This document shows, one piece after another, positions 1 through 8,287 of a stretch of 64,000 nt of DNA; positions within the stretch are counted from its first letter, which is position 1, and every line of letters starts with the position of its first letter. The position numbers were made by a program, and so were the translations under genes. This DNA is from Cohnella pontilimi (GTDB lineage: Bacteria > Bacillota > Bacilli > Paenibacillales > Paenibacillaceae), in NCBI RefSeq assembly GCF_005049045.1, contig NZ_SUPK01000006.1, positions 310,001 to 374,000 of the forward strand. Direction: 5' to 3'. The notes under the pieces were generated by a model, which worked only from the letters and a program-made list of their open reading frames with translations, was not told where the DNA came from and ran no database searches.

Positions 1-232
1 GAAAGCCGCTGCATCATCCGACACTTCTACCCTGGAAGGCAAGCTTCGTACCTATATCGATTCGAAAAAGCTGGTCCGGCTGAACGCGAACAAAGGCCGA
101 GGCGTCAAGGTGAGCATTCCCTGCCGCATTCTGAGCTTCGATGCCGGCAAACAACTCATCACGGCTTACCACGTCGATGAAAAGCAAGTGTACAGCTTCA
201 AGGCCAATGAAATTGAAGATGTGATTGAATAA
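1..232 (+). CDS. C-terminal part of an unrecognised protein (5' end outside window)
   Basis: The reading frame is open from the first bases of the window and ends at TAA 230-232, giving about 76 residues. The visible part is a short Ala/Ser/Thr-rich linker followed by a basic segment (KKLVRLNANKGRGVKV) and alternating hydrophobic stretches that look like a small beta-rich domain. No catalytic motif is visible and I do not recognise the family. A good hairpin terminator follows directly, so this is the last gene of its transcript. Confidence 0.6.
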   Translation, partial: KAAASSDTSTLEGKLRTYIDSKKLVRLNANKGRGVKVSIPCRILSFDAGKQLITAYHVDEKQVYSFKANEIEDVIE

Positions 233-235
233 ACG

Positions 236-264
236 ACAAACGCTGAGGGATCAGCGTTTGTTTT
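236..264 (+). terminator. Rho-independent terminator
   Basis: An 11-bp perfect stem, ACAAACGCTGA / TCAGCGTTTGT, with a GGGA loop and a run of T starts 4 bases after the stop codon of the upstream partial gene. Confidence 0.85.
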
Positions 265-288
265 ATGCTATTGCGGCCATTTCCGCCT

Positions 289-663
289 CTATTTATCCGC
301 ATTCCGTGCGGCCAGCGCCAGACAAATCCACCCCGCCAAAAAGGCCAGGCCGCCAAGCGGCGTAATCGCGCCTAACACGTCCATCCCGCTAAGTGCAAGC
401 GCGTAGAGGCTGCCGGAGAATAATACGATGCCGATCAAAAGCAAACGGGCCGCCCACAACGCAAGTTTTCGCCCGGCCAGCTTGTCCGCAAGCGCCGCGA
501 TCAGCAAGATGCCGAGCGCATGGATCATGTGGTACTGAACACCGGTATGATAGATGTCCATATAGTGAGCGGAAATCCGCTTTTCCAGCATATGCGCACC
601 GAATGCTCCGATAGCAACCGAAAGAAAAGCTGCTAAAGCGCCTATTTTCACATAATTTCTCAT
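289..663 (-). CDS. DUF423 family small membrane protein
   Basis: The product is 124 residues with four hydrophobic segments and the family hallmark region [15 protein letters not shown] near the N-terminus. This matches DUF423 (YwdK/YgdD-like) inner-membrane proteins of unknown function in sequence and length. I start at the ATG at 663 (MRNYVKIG) because GGGAG lies about 10 bases upstream. The frame stays open to 744, but that extension is basic and lacks family similarity. It stands alone, convergent with the upstream partial gene and divergent from yhbH. Confidence 0.85.
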   Translation of the reverse strand: MRNYVKIGALAAFLSVAIGAFGAHMLEKRISAHYMDIYHTGVQYHMIHALGILLIAALADKLAGRKLALWAARLLLIGIVLFSGSLYALALSGMDVLGAITPLGGLAFLAGWICLALAARNADK

Positions 664-751
664 CGTTTCTTTTCTCCCTCTTCGATTGTTTTCCACACGT
701 TTATCAGCATATCGAAAATGGTGCCCCTCCGCAATTTCCCGCACATCCTTC

Positions 752-779
752 GGTATCTCGCGAATATATTAAATACGAC
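752..779 (+). promoter_or_regulatory. Possible SigE-like promoter of yhbH
   Basis: GGTATCT (752-758) and AATACGAC (772-779) are separated by 13 bases and partly match the sporulation sigma-E elements GTATATT and CATACAAT. The match is imperfect. I propose it only because yhbH belongs to a sporulation-linked family. Confidence 0.25.
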
Positions 780-815
780 AAACCCTATTCCGAAACTAAC
801 GGGAGGTGGCCGGTC

Positions 816-1961
816 ATGAGGGAGCCGTCGTTCATACTGTCCAAAGAAGATTGGTCCTTACACCGTAAAGGATATCAAGATCAGGCGCGCCATCAGCAAA
901 AAGTCCGCGAGGCCATCAAGCAGAACCTGCCCGATTTGCTTTCGGAAGAAAGCATCATCCTCTCGGACGGACGTCAAATTATCAAAATCCCGATTCGCAG
1001 CCTAGAGGAATACCGGTTTATTTTCAACGCCAATAAAAAGAAACACGTGGGCCAAGGTAACGGGGACAGCCAGGTCGGCGACGTGCTCGGCACGGATCCG
1101 CCGTCCAAGGCGGGCAAAGGAGAAGGCGCCGGCGATCAGCCAGGTGACGATGTGGTGGAAGCGGAAATCTCCATCGCGGAGCTGGAGAGCATGCTGTTCG
1201 AGGAGCTGGAGCTGCCGTACCTGAAAAGAAAAGATAAAGATCAAATCGAGGTCCGGGACGTTCGCTTCAACGACGTTCGGCGCAAAGGCATATTGTCCAA
1301 CATCGACAAGAAGCGGACGATTCTCGAAAATCTCCGCCGCAACGCCCGCGAAGGCCATCCCGAAATCGCAGGCATCAGCCCTGACGATCTGCGGTTCAAG
1401 ACGTGGGAAGAGATCATTAAGCCGCAGAATAACGCCGTGATTTTGGCGATGATGGATACGTCGGGGTCCATGGGATCGTTCGAAAAGTACTGCGCCCGCT
1501 CGTTCTTCTTCTGGATGACGCGGTTCCTGAGACGGCAGTACGAGAAAGTCGAAATTGTCTTTATCGCCCACCACACCGAGGCCAAGGAAGTGGAGGAAGA
1601 AGAGTTTTTCACCCGCGGGGAGAGCGGCGGAACCATATGCTCGTCCGCTTACTTGAAAGCACTCGAAATCATCGACAGTCGCTACCCGCCGTCCATGTAC
1701 AATATCTACCCCTTCCACTTCTCCGACGGCGACAATCTGACCAGCGACAATGAGCGGTGCGTCAAGCTGATTAAAGAGCTGCTCAATCGCGCGAACATTT
1801 TTGGCTACGGGGAAGTGAACCAGTACAACCGCAGCAGCACGCTGATGTCGGCCTACAAGCACATCGAGCATCCGCAGTTTTTGTACTATGTGATCAAGGA
1901 GAAAGCGGAGATTTACAATGCGATGAAGACGTTCTTCCGCAAGCGGGAGGCGGTTGGGTGA
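816..1961 (+). CDS. yhbH: Sporulation protein YhbH (DUF444/UPF0229)
   Basis: The product is 381 residues, full length for YhbH/YeaH proteins (DUF444). The N-terminal half is charged and flexible, with a Gly/Asp-rich linker around residues 85-105. The C-terminal half carries a von Willebrand A-like fold with the metal-site motif DTSGSMG near residue 214 and ends FFRKREAVG. In Bacillus the family is linked to early sporulation and the PrkA kinase; its biochemistry is unknown. The start is supported by GGGAGGTG about 6 bases upstream. It stands alone between its own promoter and terminator; prkA and spoVR are not visible here. Pieces of its 3' end recur four times downstream. Confidence 0.93.
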   Translation: MREPSFILSKEDWSLHRKGYQDQARHQQKVREAIKQNLPDLLSEESIILSDGRQIIKIPIRSLEEYRFIFNANKKKHVGQGNGDSQVGDVLGTDPPSKAGKGEGAGDQPGDDVVEAEISIAELESMLFEELELPYLKRKDKDQIEVRDVRFNDVRRKGILSNIDKKRTILENLRRNAREGHPEIAGISPDDLRFKTWEEIIKPQNNAVILAMMDTSGSMGSFEKYCARSFFFWMTRFLRRQYEKVEIVFIAHHTEAKEVEEEEFFTRGESGGTICSSAYLKALEIIDSRYPPSMYNIYPFHFSDGDNLTSDNERCVKLIKELLNRANIFGYGEVNQYNRSSTLMSAYKHIEHPQFLYYVIKEKAEIYNAMKTFFRKREAVG

Positions 1962-1968
1962 AATGATG

Positions 1969-2000
1969 AAGCGATCGCTCCTGGGGGCGATCGCTTTTTG
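1969..2000 (+). terminator. yhbH terminator with GCGATCGC stem
   Basis: AAGCGATCGC and GCGATCGCTT flank a short loop, followed by TTTTTG. The stem contains the palindrome GCGATCGC, also used in the hairpins at 13561 and 17245. Confidence 0.85.
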
Positions 2001-2048
2001 TTTTAACTTTCCAATATCTGAAGAAAGCTTGGCATGCACCTTAACCCA

Positions 2049-2951
2049 CTACGTAGATAGTTTAAGCGACTTCTCGGTGCGCAGCTTTCTGCGCCCGGCG
2101 ATGTAAATACCGCTAAGAATGAGTAGCAAACCGACAATCAAATTCCAGCCGATGGACTCGTTAAGCATAGTCCAACCCCAGACCAAGGAGCTAAAAGGCA
2201 GTAGATAAGTAACCATTGTCGCATACTCAGCCCCTCCCTTGCTTACAATCCAATAAAACAGAATGTAAGCGACACCGGAGCCAAAAGCGCCAAGACCAAT
2301 CAATGAGGCAGCGTGTTCCGGCGTCGTGAGCTGCTTAATAGAAATCTCTTCGGTAGTAAGAGCAACAATGCCACTGCCTAACATTGCAAAGAACAAAGTA
2401 CCTAAAGCAGACTGATAGGCCGATAGGGATTGTAAAAAACGTTTGGATAGTTGCGATCCCAAGCCGTAGAAGATAGAGGCTGCAAGCATGCCGAGCGTAC
2501 CGATCATATCGCTCGGCAACCCCGAATCAAGCTGAAAGCTCAATAGAACAATCACTCCTGTCAGGGCAGTTCCCATACCAACCCACTGCACGCGCTGAGA
2601 AACCGTTCCGAAGAAGAGGATGCCCAAGAGCAACGAACACAATGGGGTAGTAGCGTTCAAGATCGATGCAAGATTACTGGCAATCCGTGTCTCACTAAAT
2701 CCGATAATCGCCCAGGGAATCGCCATATTCACAAGTGCCACAGCGGCCAAGGGCAACCAGGGCATTTGCTTCCATGCAAAAGGGTGGCGTATGAAAAGCA
2801 TGATGACCGTAATGACGCCAAGGCCCACAGTTGAGCGAAACCATACAATTGTCCACGGCCCAAAATCCTGAATCAAAACTTTAATAAAATAGTAGGATCC
2901 GCCCCATATGAGGCTGAGGAGAAGCAAGGCAGCCAGCGGCGAACGAAACAC
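2049..2951 (-). CDS. EamA/DMT-family transporter
   Basis: The 300-residue product has about ten membrane segments in two EamA repeats (roughly residues 8-135 and 145-285), typical of the drug/metabolite transporter superfamily (RhaT/YdcZ-like). Such proteins usually export small metabolites or drugs; the substrate cannot be read from sequence. The start is a GTG at 2951, right after an in-frame stop and 6 bases downstream of the stop codon of the thioredoxin-like gene, so the two genes form an operon and are probably translationally coupled. Confidence 0.85.
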   Translation of the reverse strand: MFRSPLAALLLLSLIWGGSYYFIKVLIQDFGPWTIVWFRSTVGLGVITVIMLFIRHPFAWKQMPWLPLAAVALVNMAIPWAIIGFSETRIASNLASILNATTPLCSLLLGILFFGTVSQRVQWVGMGTALTGVIVLLSFQLDSGLPSDMIGTLGMLAASIFYGLGSQLSKRFLQSLSAYQSALGTLFFAMLGSGIVALTTEEISIKQLTTPEHAASLIGLGAFGSGVAYILFYWIVSKGGAEYATMVTYLLPFSSLVWGWTMLNESIGWNLIVGLLLILSGIYIAGRRKLRTEKSLKLST

Positions 2952-2957
2952 TACTCA

Positions 2958-3575
2958 TCACTGCCTCTCATGAATGATGGATACGAGCAAAGCTTTCAAC
3001 TCCTGGATCATTACTCGCTGATACTTGGTTCCATCTTGGTAAAGTGAGCCGATTTGCCGATACGTTTCATTTAGATTTTCTTGATAGTCCGCTGCTTGCT
3101 TATCCCGATTGTATGCTTTAAATCGGTCCATAACCGACTGGATATATGACGGTCGCGCTCCCCATTTGCCCACCACTTCACCACTTGTTTTCAAGAATAC
3201 AGCAATCGGCTGCGCTCTCGCTCCATCTGTAAGAAAAAGGTCCATGGTGTCCAAGTGATCATCCATGATCAACACTTCCGTGGAAATCTGAGCCTGTTCC
3301 ATCAGTCGGAACAAGACCGGAACGTTCCATATAACATCAGGGCACCAATCGGTCGCCAATAATAAACAGTACAGGTCAACGTGATCAGATAGCGAACGAA
3401 AAAAAGCTTGATCCTCAGTATCAGTCCATACGAAGTTATCGTAATTGTAGATTAGTTGCTCCTTAGTGTTGGCGATTCCACTCAGTTCCATGACCCTCAC
3501 CTTCATGCCCTTCATAAATTCACGTGGCGTTATTCCTTGACCGATTTTGTGTTTTAGGTTTAACATTTCTTTCAT
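2958..3575 (-). CDS. Thioredoxin-family protein with single active-site cysteine
   Basis: The 205-residue protein matches Bacillales thioredoxin-like proteins (Thioredoxin_9 type). The active-site region reads LLATDWCPDVIWN, with Cys78 followed by P-D-V, so the second cysteine of a CxxC motif is absent. Lengthy charged helices follow the fold. It lacks a signal peptide and should be cytoplasmic. With one cysteine it could act as a thiol-trapping or bacilliredoxin-like protein rather than a dithiol oxidoreductase (inference). It is the first gene of an operon with the downstream DMT transporter. The ATG at 3575 follows AAGGGATG. Confidence 0.8.
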   Translation of the reverse strand: MKEMLNLKHKIGQGITPREFMKGMKVRVMELSGIANTKEQLIYNYDNFVWTDTEDQAFFRSLSDHVDLYCLLLATDWCPDVIWNVPVLFRLMEQAQISTEVLIMDDHLDTMDLFLTDGARAQPIAVFLKTSGEVVGKWGARPSYIQSVMDRFKAYNRDKQAADYQENLNETYRQIGSLYQDGTKYQRVMIQELKALLVSIIHERQ

Positions 3576-3613
3576 TTACAACACATCCCTTGTTGAGTTT
3601 CACAATCAGCTTA

Positions 3614-3650
3614 ATAAAAAACTGACCTTCCATAAATGGTCAGTTTTTAT
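3614..3650 (-). terminator. Terminator of the DinB gene
   Basis: Read on the minus strand, AAAAACTGACC, a loop of about 10 bases, GGTCAGTTTTTT. It separates the DinB gene from the thioredoxin/DMT operon. Confidence 0.85.
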
Positions 3651-3674
3651 GATTTATTAAAGACAGATCACTAA

Positions 3675-4172
3675 TTAAAGCGGTGGCGTTACTCCTAACC
3701 GCACCCAGCCTTCCTTGGAAGGACCGTAAACCGCAGGTATAGGCAGCTCGGCTTGACGCATGAGGACCGTAACCTGACCCCGATGATGAACGATGTGTTT
3801 GATCAATCCCATGAAGATCGTCGCATTGGATTCCAATCTTCCGAACGCATTTTGGATGTGCTTCAACGAATCGTCCGTCCACTGCTCTTCAAGAGCTTGG
3901 ACTACACGAGAGCTGACCTCATGAAAGGTCTCCGCGATCTGCTTTGCGGACGGCACCTCGTTCGGATTCGACACTTTCTCTACCGAGACTCCGAATTCAG
4001 TTAAATACTCCGGGATATTCGTGACAAAATGCCACGCAATCCTTCCCAACGTACGCCCCTCGGGATATACCTGCTGCTGGAGCGCTTGATCGGTCAACCC
4101 GTCCAACACCTTTTGAGTTAATACCGCTTCATTATTCCATTCGGTGATAAAATCCTGTACTGTAACGTACAT
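3675..4172 (-). CDS. DinB-family protein
   Basis: The 165-residue protein has the DinB/YfiT four-helix-bundle pattern. Candidate metal ligands are His48 in IAWHFV, and His126 and His130 in IKHIVHHRGQ. These match the conserved triad and the H-R-G-Q signature. DinB-like proteins are metal-binding and include mycothiol or bacillithiol S-transferases; here the substrate is unknown. The start ATG at 4172 is 6 bases downstream of the hydrolase stop, so it is the last gene of the MFS-hydrolase-DinB operon. Confidence 0.85.
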   Translation of the reverse strand: MYVTVQDFITEWNNEAVLTQKVLDGLTDQALQQQVYPEGRTLGRIAWHFVTNIPEYLTEFGVSVEKVSNPNEVPSAKQIAETFHEVSSRVVQALEEQWTDDSLKHIQNAFGRLESNATIFMGLIKHIVHHRGQVTVLMRQAELPIPAVYGPSKEGWVRLGVTPPL

Positions 4173-4178
4173 ATTCTC

Positions 4179-5012
4179 TCATCCCTCTCCTGGTTGTCCG
4201 CAATCCGTTAGAAATACGTTCACCGCTTGAAAATAACCGACTGCATCATCGGCGTGGACACCGTGACCGCAATGCTCAAACACGATAAGCTTCGTGTTGG
4301 GCCTTCGCTCTTCCATACGTCTTGCTTGATTTGTATCAAGAAAAAAGCTCTTCCCGCCGTGAATCAACAAGATCGGGCAACTCGAGCCTAACCAGTCACC
4401 CCACCACACCCCGTTGGACTGGGGAACAGATACTCGCAGCCCCTTTAAATCCGTTCGGAATCCCCAACCGAGTTCATCCTCAAACACGCTTTCGGCAAAA
4501 TAATCAATAGCCCGGAGCCCTGCGATTGCAAGCGATTCTCTCAGCTCTTTTAAGGAAGCCGATCGAATGGGAAGCTTATCGGCAAAGGAGAAATCAGCGT
4601 TAATCTCCGCGCCGATATCCTCGACGATCACGGCTTTCACCAATTCGGGGTAACGGGCCGCGAATTGATAAGCATTCAATCCGCCCAAAGAATGCCCCAA
4701 AATTGTGACAGGGTGACCCCCAAGCTCCGACTGAATCAGGTTCAGGATATCCTTCACATAATCATCCCTTGCATATTCCATTCCGGGAGGATGATCGCTC
4801 CAACCGTGTCCGCGTTGATCCAAAGAAATAACCCGCCAATCTTTGAAACGCACGGCCAGCTCCGAAAATGATCTTGCATTGGCCATATACCCATGTAACA
4901 TAACAAGCACTCGTTCGCAGTCTCTACCAAAATCCAGGTAGGAAAGCCGAAGATTCCCCGATTGAAAGTATTTCCTCTTGGCCAGATCGTTTTCGCGGTA
5001 ATTCATCATCAT
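4179..5012 (-). CDS. Alpha/beta hydrolase
   Basis: This is an alpha/beta-hydrolase-fold protein of about 277 residues. The nucleophile elbow GHSLGG lies near residue 108, the oxyanion region is MLHGYMAN, and the C-terminal HCGHGVHADD supplies the catalytic histidine. I chose the ATG at 5012 because GGGAGAG lies just upstream. In-frame starts exist up to a TTG at 5057 that overlaps the MFS stop. Its place behind an MFS exporter and opposite a LysR regulator suggests that it processes the transported compound (inference). Substrate unknown. Confidence 0.82.
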   Translation of the reverse strand: MMMNYRENDLAKRKYFQSGNLRLSYLDFGRDCERVLVMLHGYMANARSFSELAVRFKDWRVISLDQRGHGWSDHPPGMEYARDDYVKDILNLIQSELGGHPVTILGHSLGGLNAYQFAARYPELVKAVIVEDIGAEINADFSFADKLPIRSASLKELRESLAIAGLRAIDYFAESVFEDELGWGFRTDLKGLRVSVPQSNGVWWGDWLGSSCPILLIHGGKSFFLDTNQARRMEERRPNTKLIVFEHCGHGVHADDAVGYFQAVNVFLTDCGQPGEG

Positions 5013-5053
5013 TTTTCTCTCCCATCTATATAAAATATCGTCACTCATTATTT

Positions 5054-6292
5054 TCAACCGCTGAGAGGCAAATCACAGATCTCAAGCTTACGTTGCTGTT
5101 GTCCATACAAACCAGCCAGCGCGGCGGCTATCGCCATAAAGATTGCGCTGGATGCCACGCCGAATTGCAAGCCGTATCGTTCGACCACCACGCCTCCAAC
5201 GATGGGACCTATGATCTGTCCAGAGGCAAAAAAGGCAGTGGCTATGCTGAGAGATGCCGCATACACGTGGTGAGGGACATGACGACGAAGAAGCGCAGTC
5301 GTCATCAGCGGAGGGGTAATAAAGGAAACCAACCCAACTATGGTCGCTCCCAACGCAGTAAATAACAAATTATTGGTGATTACCCCACTTACACCGATCG
5401 TCCCTAAAGTTAACCCCGACGCAAGCGTATACCCGCTCGGCCATCGGTCAATGACTTTGCCTCCGATCCATCCGTTAAACAAACCGGCAAATCCGATTCC
5501 GGACCATATCAACCCGGCATAAAGGGACGGAATGCCTTTGCCCACCAGATAGGGAATCAAATACGTGAAATAGATGATGTATCCCCAACCGAAGAAGAAA
5601 TAGGAAGCGATTAAGAACAAGAGCCTCTTCGGGTTCAACAGTAGACGATAAACCGTTTCGCTTTCTTTGTTACGTGGCTTCGATTCGGTCTGAGAGGGTA
5701 TTTTTCCGGCTCCTCTTTTTCTAGTGACGAACTCGAAACCGAACGCGGCAATTACCCCGAATACGCCCATGGCCACCCAGGCATAACGCCACCCCTGCAA
5801 ATGTGAAGAACCTATGGTGAAGGGGGCGAATAAACCCGTAAATAGAATGCCAGCTGATCCGCCCAGCCATATAAGCCCCGATGCCGCTCCTCGTTCCGCT
5901 GGTCGAACGGCATCCATTGCAATGGACAGGACTAACACTGTAGCGAAGGCTGATAATATGCCAATCGCGAATCGCCATAGCCCGAGTTCAGTGAAATGAT
6001 CACTAAATGCCGAGCCGATCAAAGCCAATCCGAGCAAAAAGCACGTCATCCGATTAATGACATGCTTGCGGTCTGGAAACCGCGAGATTAATGGAGAAAG
6101 ACACAATGTCCCGACCAAATAACCGATAAAATTGACTGTACCTAATATACCCAACTGTCCGTAGCTCCCCCCGATCACTCTCTGTATCCCAGGCAAGAAC
6201 ATGCCGTAGGAGAGCCGGGAAAAACCGAGAATGACGACAAACAAAAGCGATGCCCATAGAGTGATCCAGTTGAATGCGGATTTCGTACCCAC
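5054..6292 (-). CDS. YbfB/YjiJ-family MFS transporter
   Basis: The 412-residue protein has twelve predicted membrane helices and the N-terminal GFSRLSYGMFLPG region typical of the YbfB/YjiJ branch of the major facilitator superfamily. Members are putative drug or metabolite exporters without firmly known substrates. Translation starts at a GTG (6292) behind AGGGGA. Its end abuts the hydrolase gene, forming an operon. The divergent LysR gene begins 115 bases away and probably controls this promoter. Confidence 0.85.
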   Translation of the reverse strand: MGTKSAFNWITLWASLLFVVILGFSRLSYGMFLPGIQRVIGGSYGQLGILGTVNFIGYLVGTLCLSPLISRFPDRKHVINRMTCFLLGLALIGSAFSDHFTELGLWRFAIGILSAFATVLVLSIAMDAVRPAERGAASGLIWLGGSAGILFTGLFAPFTIGSSHLQGWRYAWVAMGVFGVIAAFGFEFVTRKRGAGKIPSQTESKPRNKESETVYRLLLNPKRLLFLIASYFFFGWGYIIYFTYLIPYLVGKGIPSLYAGLIWSGIGFAGLFNGWIGGKVIDRWPSGYTLASGLTLGTIGVSGVITNNLLFTALGATIVGLVSFITPPLMTTALLRRHVPHHVYAASLSIATAFFASGQIIGPIVGGVVVERYGLQFGVASSAIFMAIAAALAGLYGQQQRKLEICDLPLSG

Positions 6293-6407
6293 AGCCCATT
6301 TTCCCCTAAAATTATTTGTTGACCCTAGTGTAAATCCCGGGGAAAGTTTTGTAAAATTGAATTATATGAATAAATCGTTCGAAAACGTTAAATCAAAGGT
6401 GATGACA

Positions 6408-7319
6408 ATGGATCTTCGAGCTTTAAAGACCTTCGAGGCTTGCGTGCGTCTTGGACATTTTCTGAAAGCCGCTGAGGAACTCCAATATGCTCCCTCTACG
6501 GTAACCCTTCAGATTCAGCGTCTCGAAGCTGATTTGGGCGTTTCTTTATTCGTGCGCGACGGAAAACGCGTAATCGTGACCGAAGCCGGCCGATGGCTCC
6601 ATCATGAGGCCTCGATTTTACTGAAGTCGATCGGAGCCATGAGGCAGACCGTCTCGGATATTGCTGCGGGAGATAACGGCTCGGTACGTTTCGCCGCTAT
6701 CGAGCCCGTTGCAAGCCAGCAGCTAGCGACCGTTATAGCTGACTTTTGCAAGACTCGACCGAAAGTGGAGTTAACCATGGAAGTAAGCGGCAGCAGATCG
6801 ATCGCGGAGAGGGTTCGGGCTGGCGAACTGGAATTCGGCGTTTGCTCGGCTCCACCTTCGAAGCTTATGCTGGAGTTTGAGCCGCTGATTGAGGAAAGAT
6901 TAGGGGTCATGTTAAACACGAATCACCCAATAGCCAATCGAGATAACATAACGGCGAGCGACCTGGAGGGGCTAACCCTTTTAGTCAAAGAGCCGACTTG
7001 TATGTATCGAGAGCTTTGGGAAACGGCGATTTATCCAACTAGGCGAAACCTGTTCTCTTTTATCGAGGTTGGAAGTTTCTTTGTCATTCAACAAATGGTT
7101 AAGTCAGAGTTCGGCATCGGGATTGTTCCGATTTACAGTGGTCTGGAACAGGAAGGCTCCTTGGTCATTAGACCTATAGCCGATTTGAACCCTGTCGTCA
7201 CTATAGGGATCGCTTATAAAGACAAAAACTTCCTAGGAAAGGCAGCATTATTGTTAATGGAAGCCATTAGAGGCATCCGCGAACCCAACCCTGCGCTAAC
7301 AAGTGCTGTCCCATTCTGA
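6408..7319 (+). CDS. LysR-family transcriptional regulator
   Basis: A 303-residue LysR-type regulator: a winged-helix DNA-binding domain occupies residues 1-60 (LRALKTFEACVRLGHFLKAA) and a periplasmic-binding-protein-like effector domain about 90-295. The start ATG at 6408 is set by AAAGGTGA about 7 bases upstream; the longer upstream reading frame is not expected to be translated. It is divergent from the MFS-hydrolase-DinB operon, the classical LysR arrangement, so it likely regulates that operon in response to a small ligand. Its stop codon is followed almost immediately by a yhbH 3' remnant. Confidence 0.9.
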   Translation: MDLRALKTFEACVRLGHFLKAAEELQYAPSTVTLQIQRLEADLGVSLFVRDGKRVIVTEAGRWLHHEASILLKSIGAMRQTVSDIAAGDNGSVRFAAIEPVASQQLATVIADFCKTRPKVELTMEVSGSRSIAERVRAGELEFGVCSAPPSKLMLEFEPLIEERLGVMLNTNHPIANRDNITASDLEGLTLLVKEPTCMYRELWETAIYPTRRNLFSFIEVGSFFVIQQMVKSEFGIGIVPIYSGLEQEGSLVIRPIADLNPVVTIGIAYKDKNFLGKAALLLMEAIRGIREPNPALTSAVPF

Positions 7320-7322
7320 ACG

Positions 7323-7391
7323 ATCAAGGAGAAGGTCGAGATCTTTAATGCGATGAAGACGTTCTTCCGCAAGCTGGAGGCGGTTGGGTGA
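7323..7391 (+). pseudogene. yhbH 3'-end remnant, copy 2
   Basis: This stretch aligns to the last 22 codons and stop of yhbH (1893-1961) with about 88-90% identity and no gaps. In the same frame it encodes [20 protein letters not shown] and ends VG-stop. The substitutions (A to V, Y to F, R to L) are those of a diverged orthologue rather than random decay. It has no start and begins 3 bases after the LysR stop codon. Confidence 0.85.
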
Positions 7392-7396
7392 TCATT

Positions 7397-7430
7397 AAAT
7401 GCCGATCTTCTTAAAAGAAGATCGGCATTT
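7397..7430. terminator. Bidirectional terminator between LysR and lutC regions
   Basis: AAATGCCGATCTTCTT and its exact reverse complement flank a 2-base centre, giving a long perfect hairpin just behind yhbH remnant copy 2. It can serve the LysR gene on the plus strand. Confidence 0.8.
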
Positions 7431-7476
7431 ACCTGAACACTGACTTATTTGAAATTCTGAGCATTTAATATTTATC

Positions 7477-7527
7477 TTAATGCGTGAGCACGATCGTATA
7501 AATCTGTGCTCCTGCAATTTTGGTCAT
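7477..7527 (-). other. Possible 16-codon ORF behind lutC
   Basis: ATG at 7527 preceded by AAGGGGGT encodes MTKIAGAQIYTIVLTH and then TAA. It has a good ribosome site and lies 34 bases downstream of lutC in the same direction. It may be the stump of a truncated fourth operon gene, a small peptide, or chance. Confidence 0.3.
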
Positions 7528-7561
7528 GCTTGTTTACCCCCTTAGTTCGATATACGATCAG

Positions 7562-8287
7562 CTAACCAATAATCAAAGCATAAACAATACCCGGTCCGTG
7601 GACACCAATTGTCAGGTCGTTCTCAATGTCCGCCGAGCGGCTCGGACCTGAAATGAAGTGGATGCCTGCAGGCAGGTTTTCCCGTCCCGCCCGGTCGAAG
7701 TCAGACAGAATCTCACCGAGCCGCGTCTTCAGACGTTCGATTGGAATAAGGGCGAAAAGCGCCGTCGGCAGGAGGCTGACCGACCTGCCCTTCGTTTTGT
7801 CCGAAAGTACGGTAATCGATCCGGTATACGCAGCCGCGTAATCGGCCAGCACGACACCGAAATCGGCTTCCGCCGCACACGCCTTCCAATCTTCGTTCGG
7901 GTCCTCGTTCCAAACGGAAACGCGGGCTTCCGGAAGGAGCGATTCCAAGCCAAGTTCGGCCAAGGACTGCTGGTCTTGACGCACGATATACCGGGCGCTC
8001 ATCTCGGCCGCTTTGCTTACGATAAAAGCCCCCGCCTCTACTATTCCGGAAAGTCGGATCGCTTGACCGCCGACGGCTTTGAAGTTTTCGGTGAACTTGG
8101 CGACCCGTTCCTCGAGCGGCCATTCTAAGGCGTTCCAGAAATCCGGCGCTCCCCGGAACGGATGCTGCGGCGGAGCGGTCACACGCGGACGGCCCAGCTT
8201 TCCCGCGATGAAGTTCATGAATTGCTCTTGCTTTGCGCGGGATTCGCGTTCGAGCCGCGCGAGCAGCTCCTGATGCGTCTCAGCCAT
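7562..8287 (-). CDS. lutC: Lactate utilization protein LutC
   Basis: A 241-residue LUD-domain protein (LutC/YkgG family), the third subunit of the LutABC L-lactate oxidase complex. A charged N-terminal helix is followed by the LUD fold, with DFGVVLADYAAAYTGS and the C-terminal GVHGPGIVYALIIG. The start at 8287 is supported by GGGAGG 11 bases upstream and overlaps the lutB stop by 8 bases, so the genes are translationally coupled. It acts in the cytoplasm with LutA and LutB to turn L-lactate into pyruvate. Confidence 0.9.
   Translation of the reverse strand: MAETHQELLARLERESRAKQEQFMNFIAGKLGRPRVTAPPQHPFRGAPDFWNALEWPLEERVAKFTENFKAVGGQAIRLSGIVEAGAFIVSKAAEMSARYIVRQDQQSLAELGLESLLPEARVSVWNEDPNEDWKACAAEADFGVVLADYAAAYTGSITVLSDKTKGRSVSLLPTALFALIPIERLKTRLGEILSDFDRAGRENLPAGIHFISGPSRSADIENDLTIGVHGPGIVYALIIG

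Noticed and set aside
1002-2039. Long open frame on the minus strand opposite yhbH
   Set aside because: It is antisense to a clearly conserved gene, has no ribosome site and no recognisable domain; codon bias of yhbH explains it.
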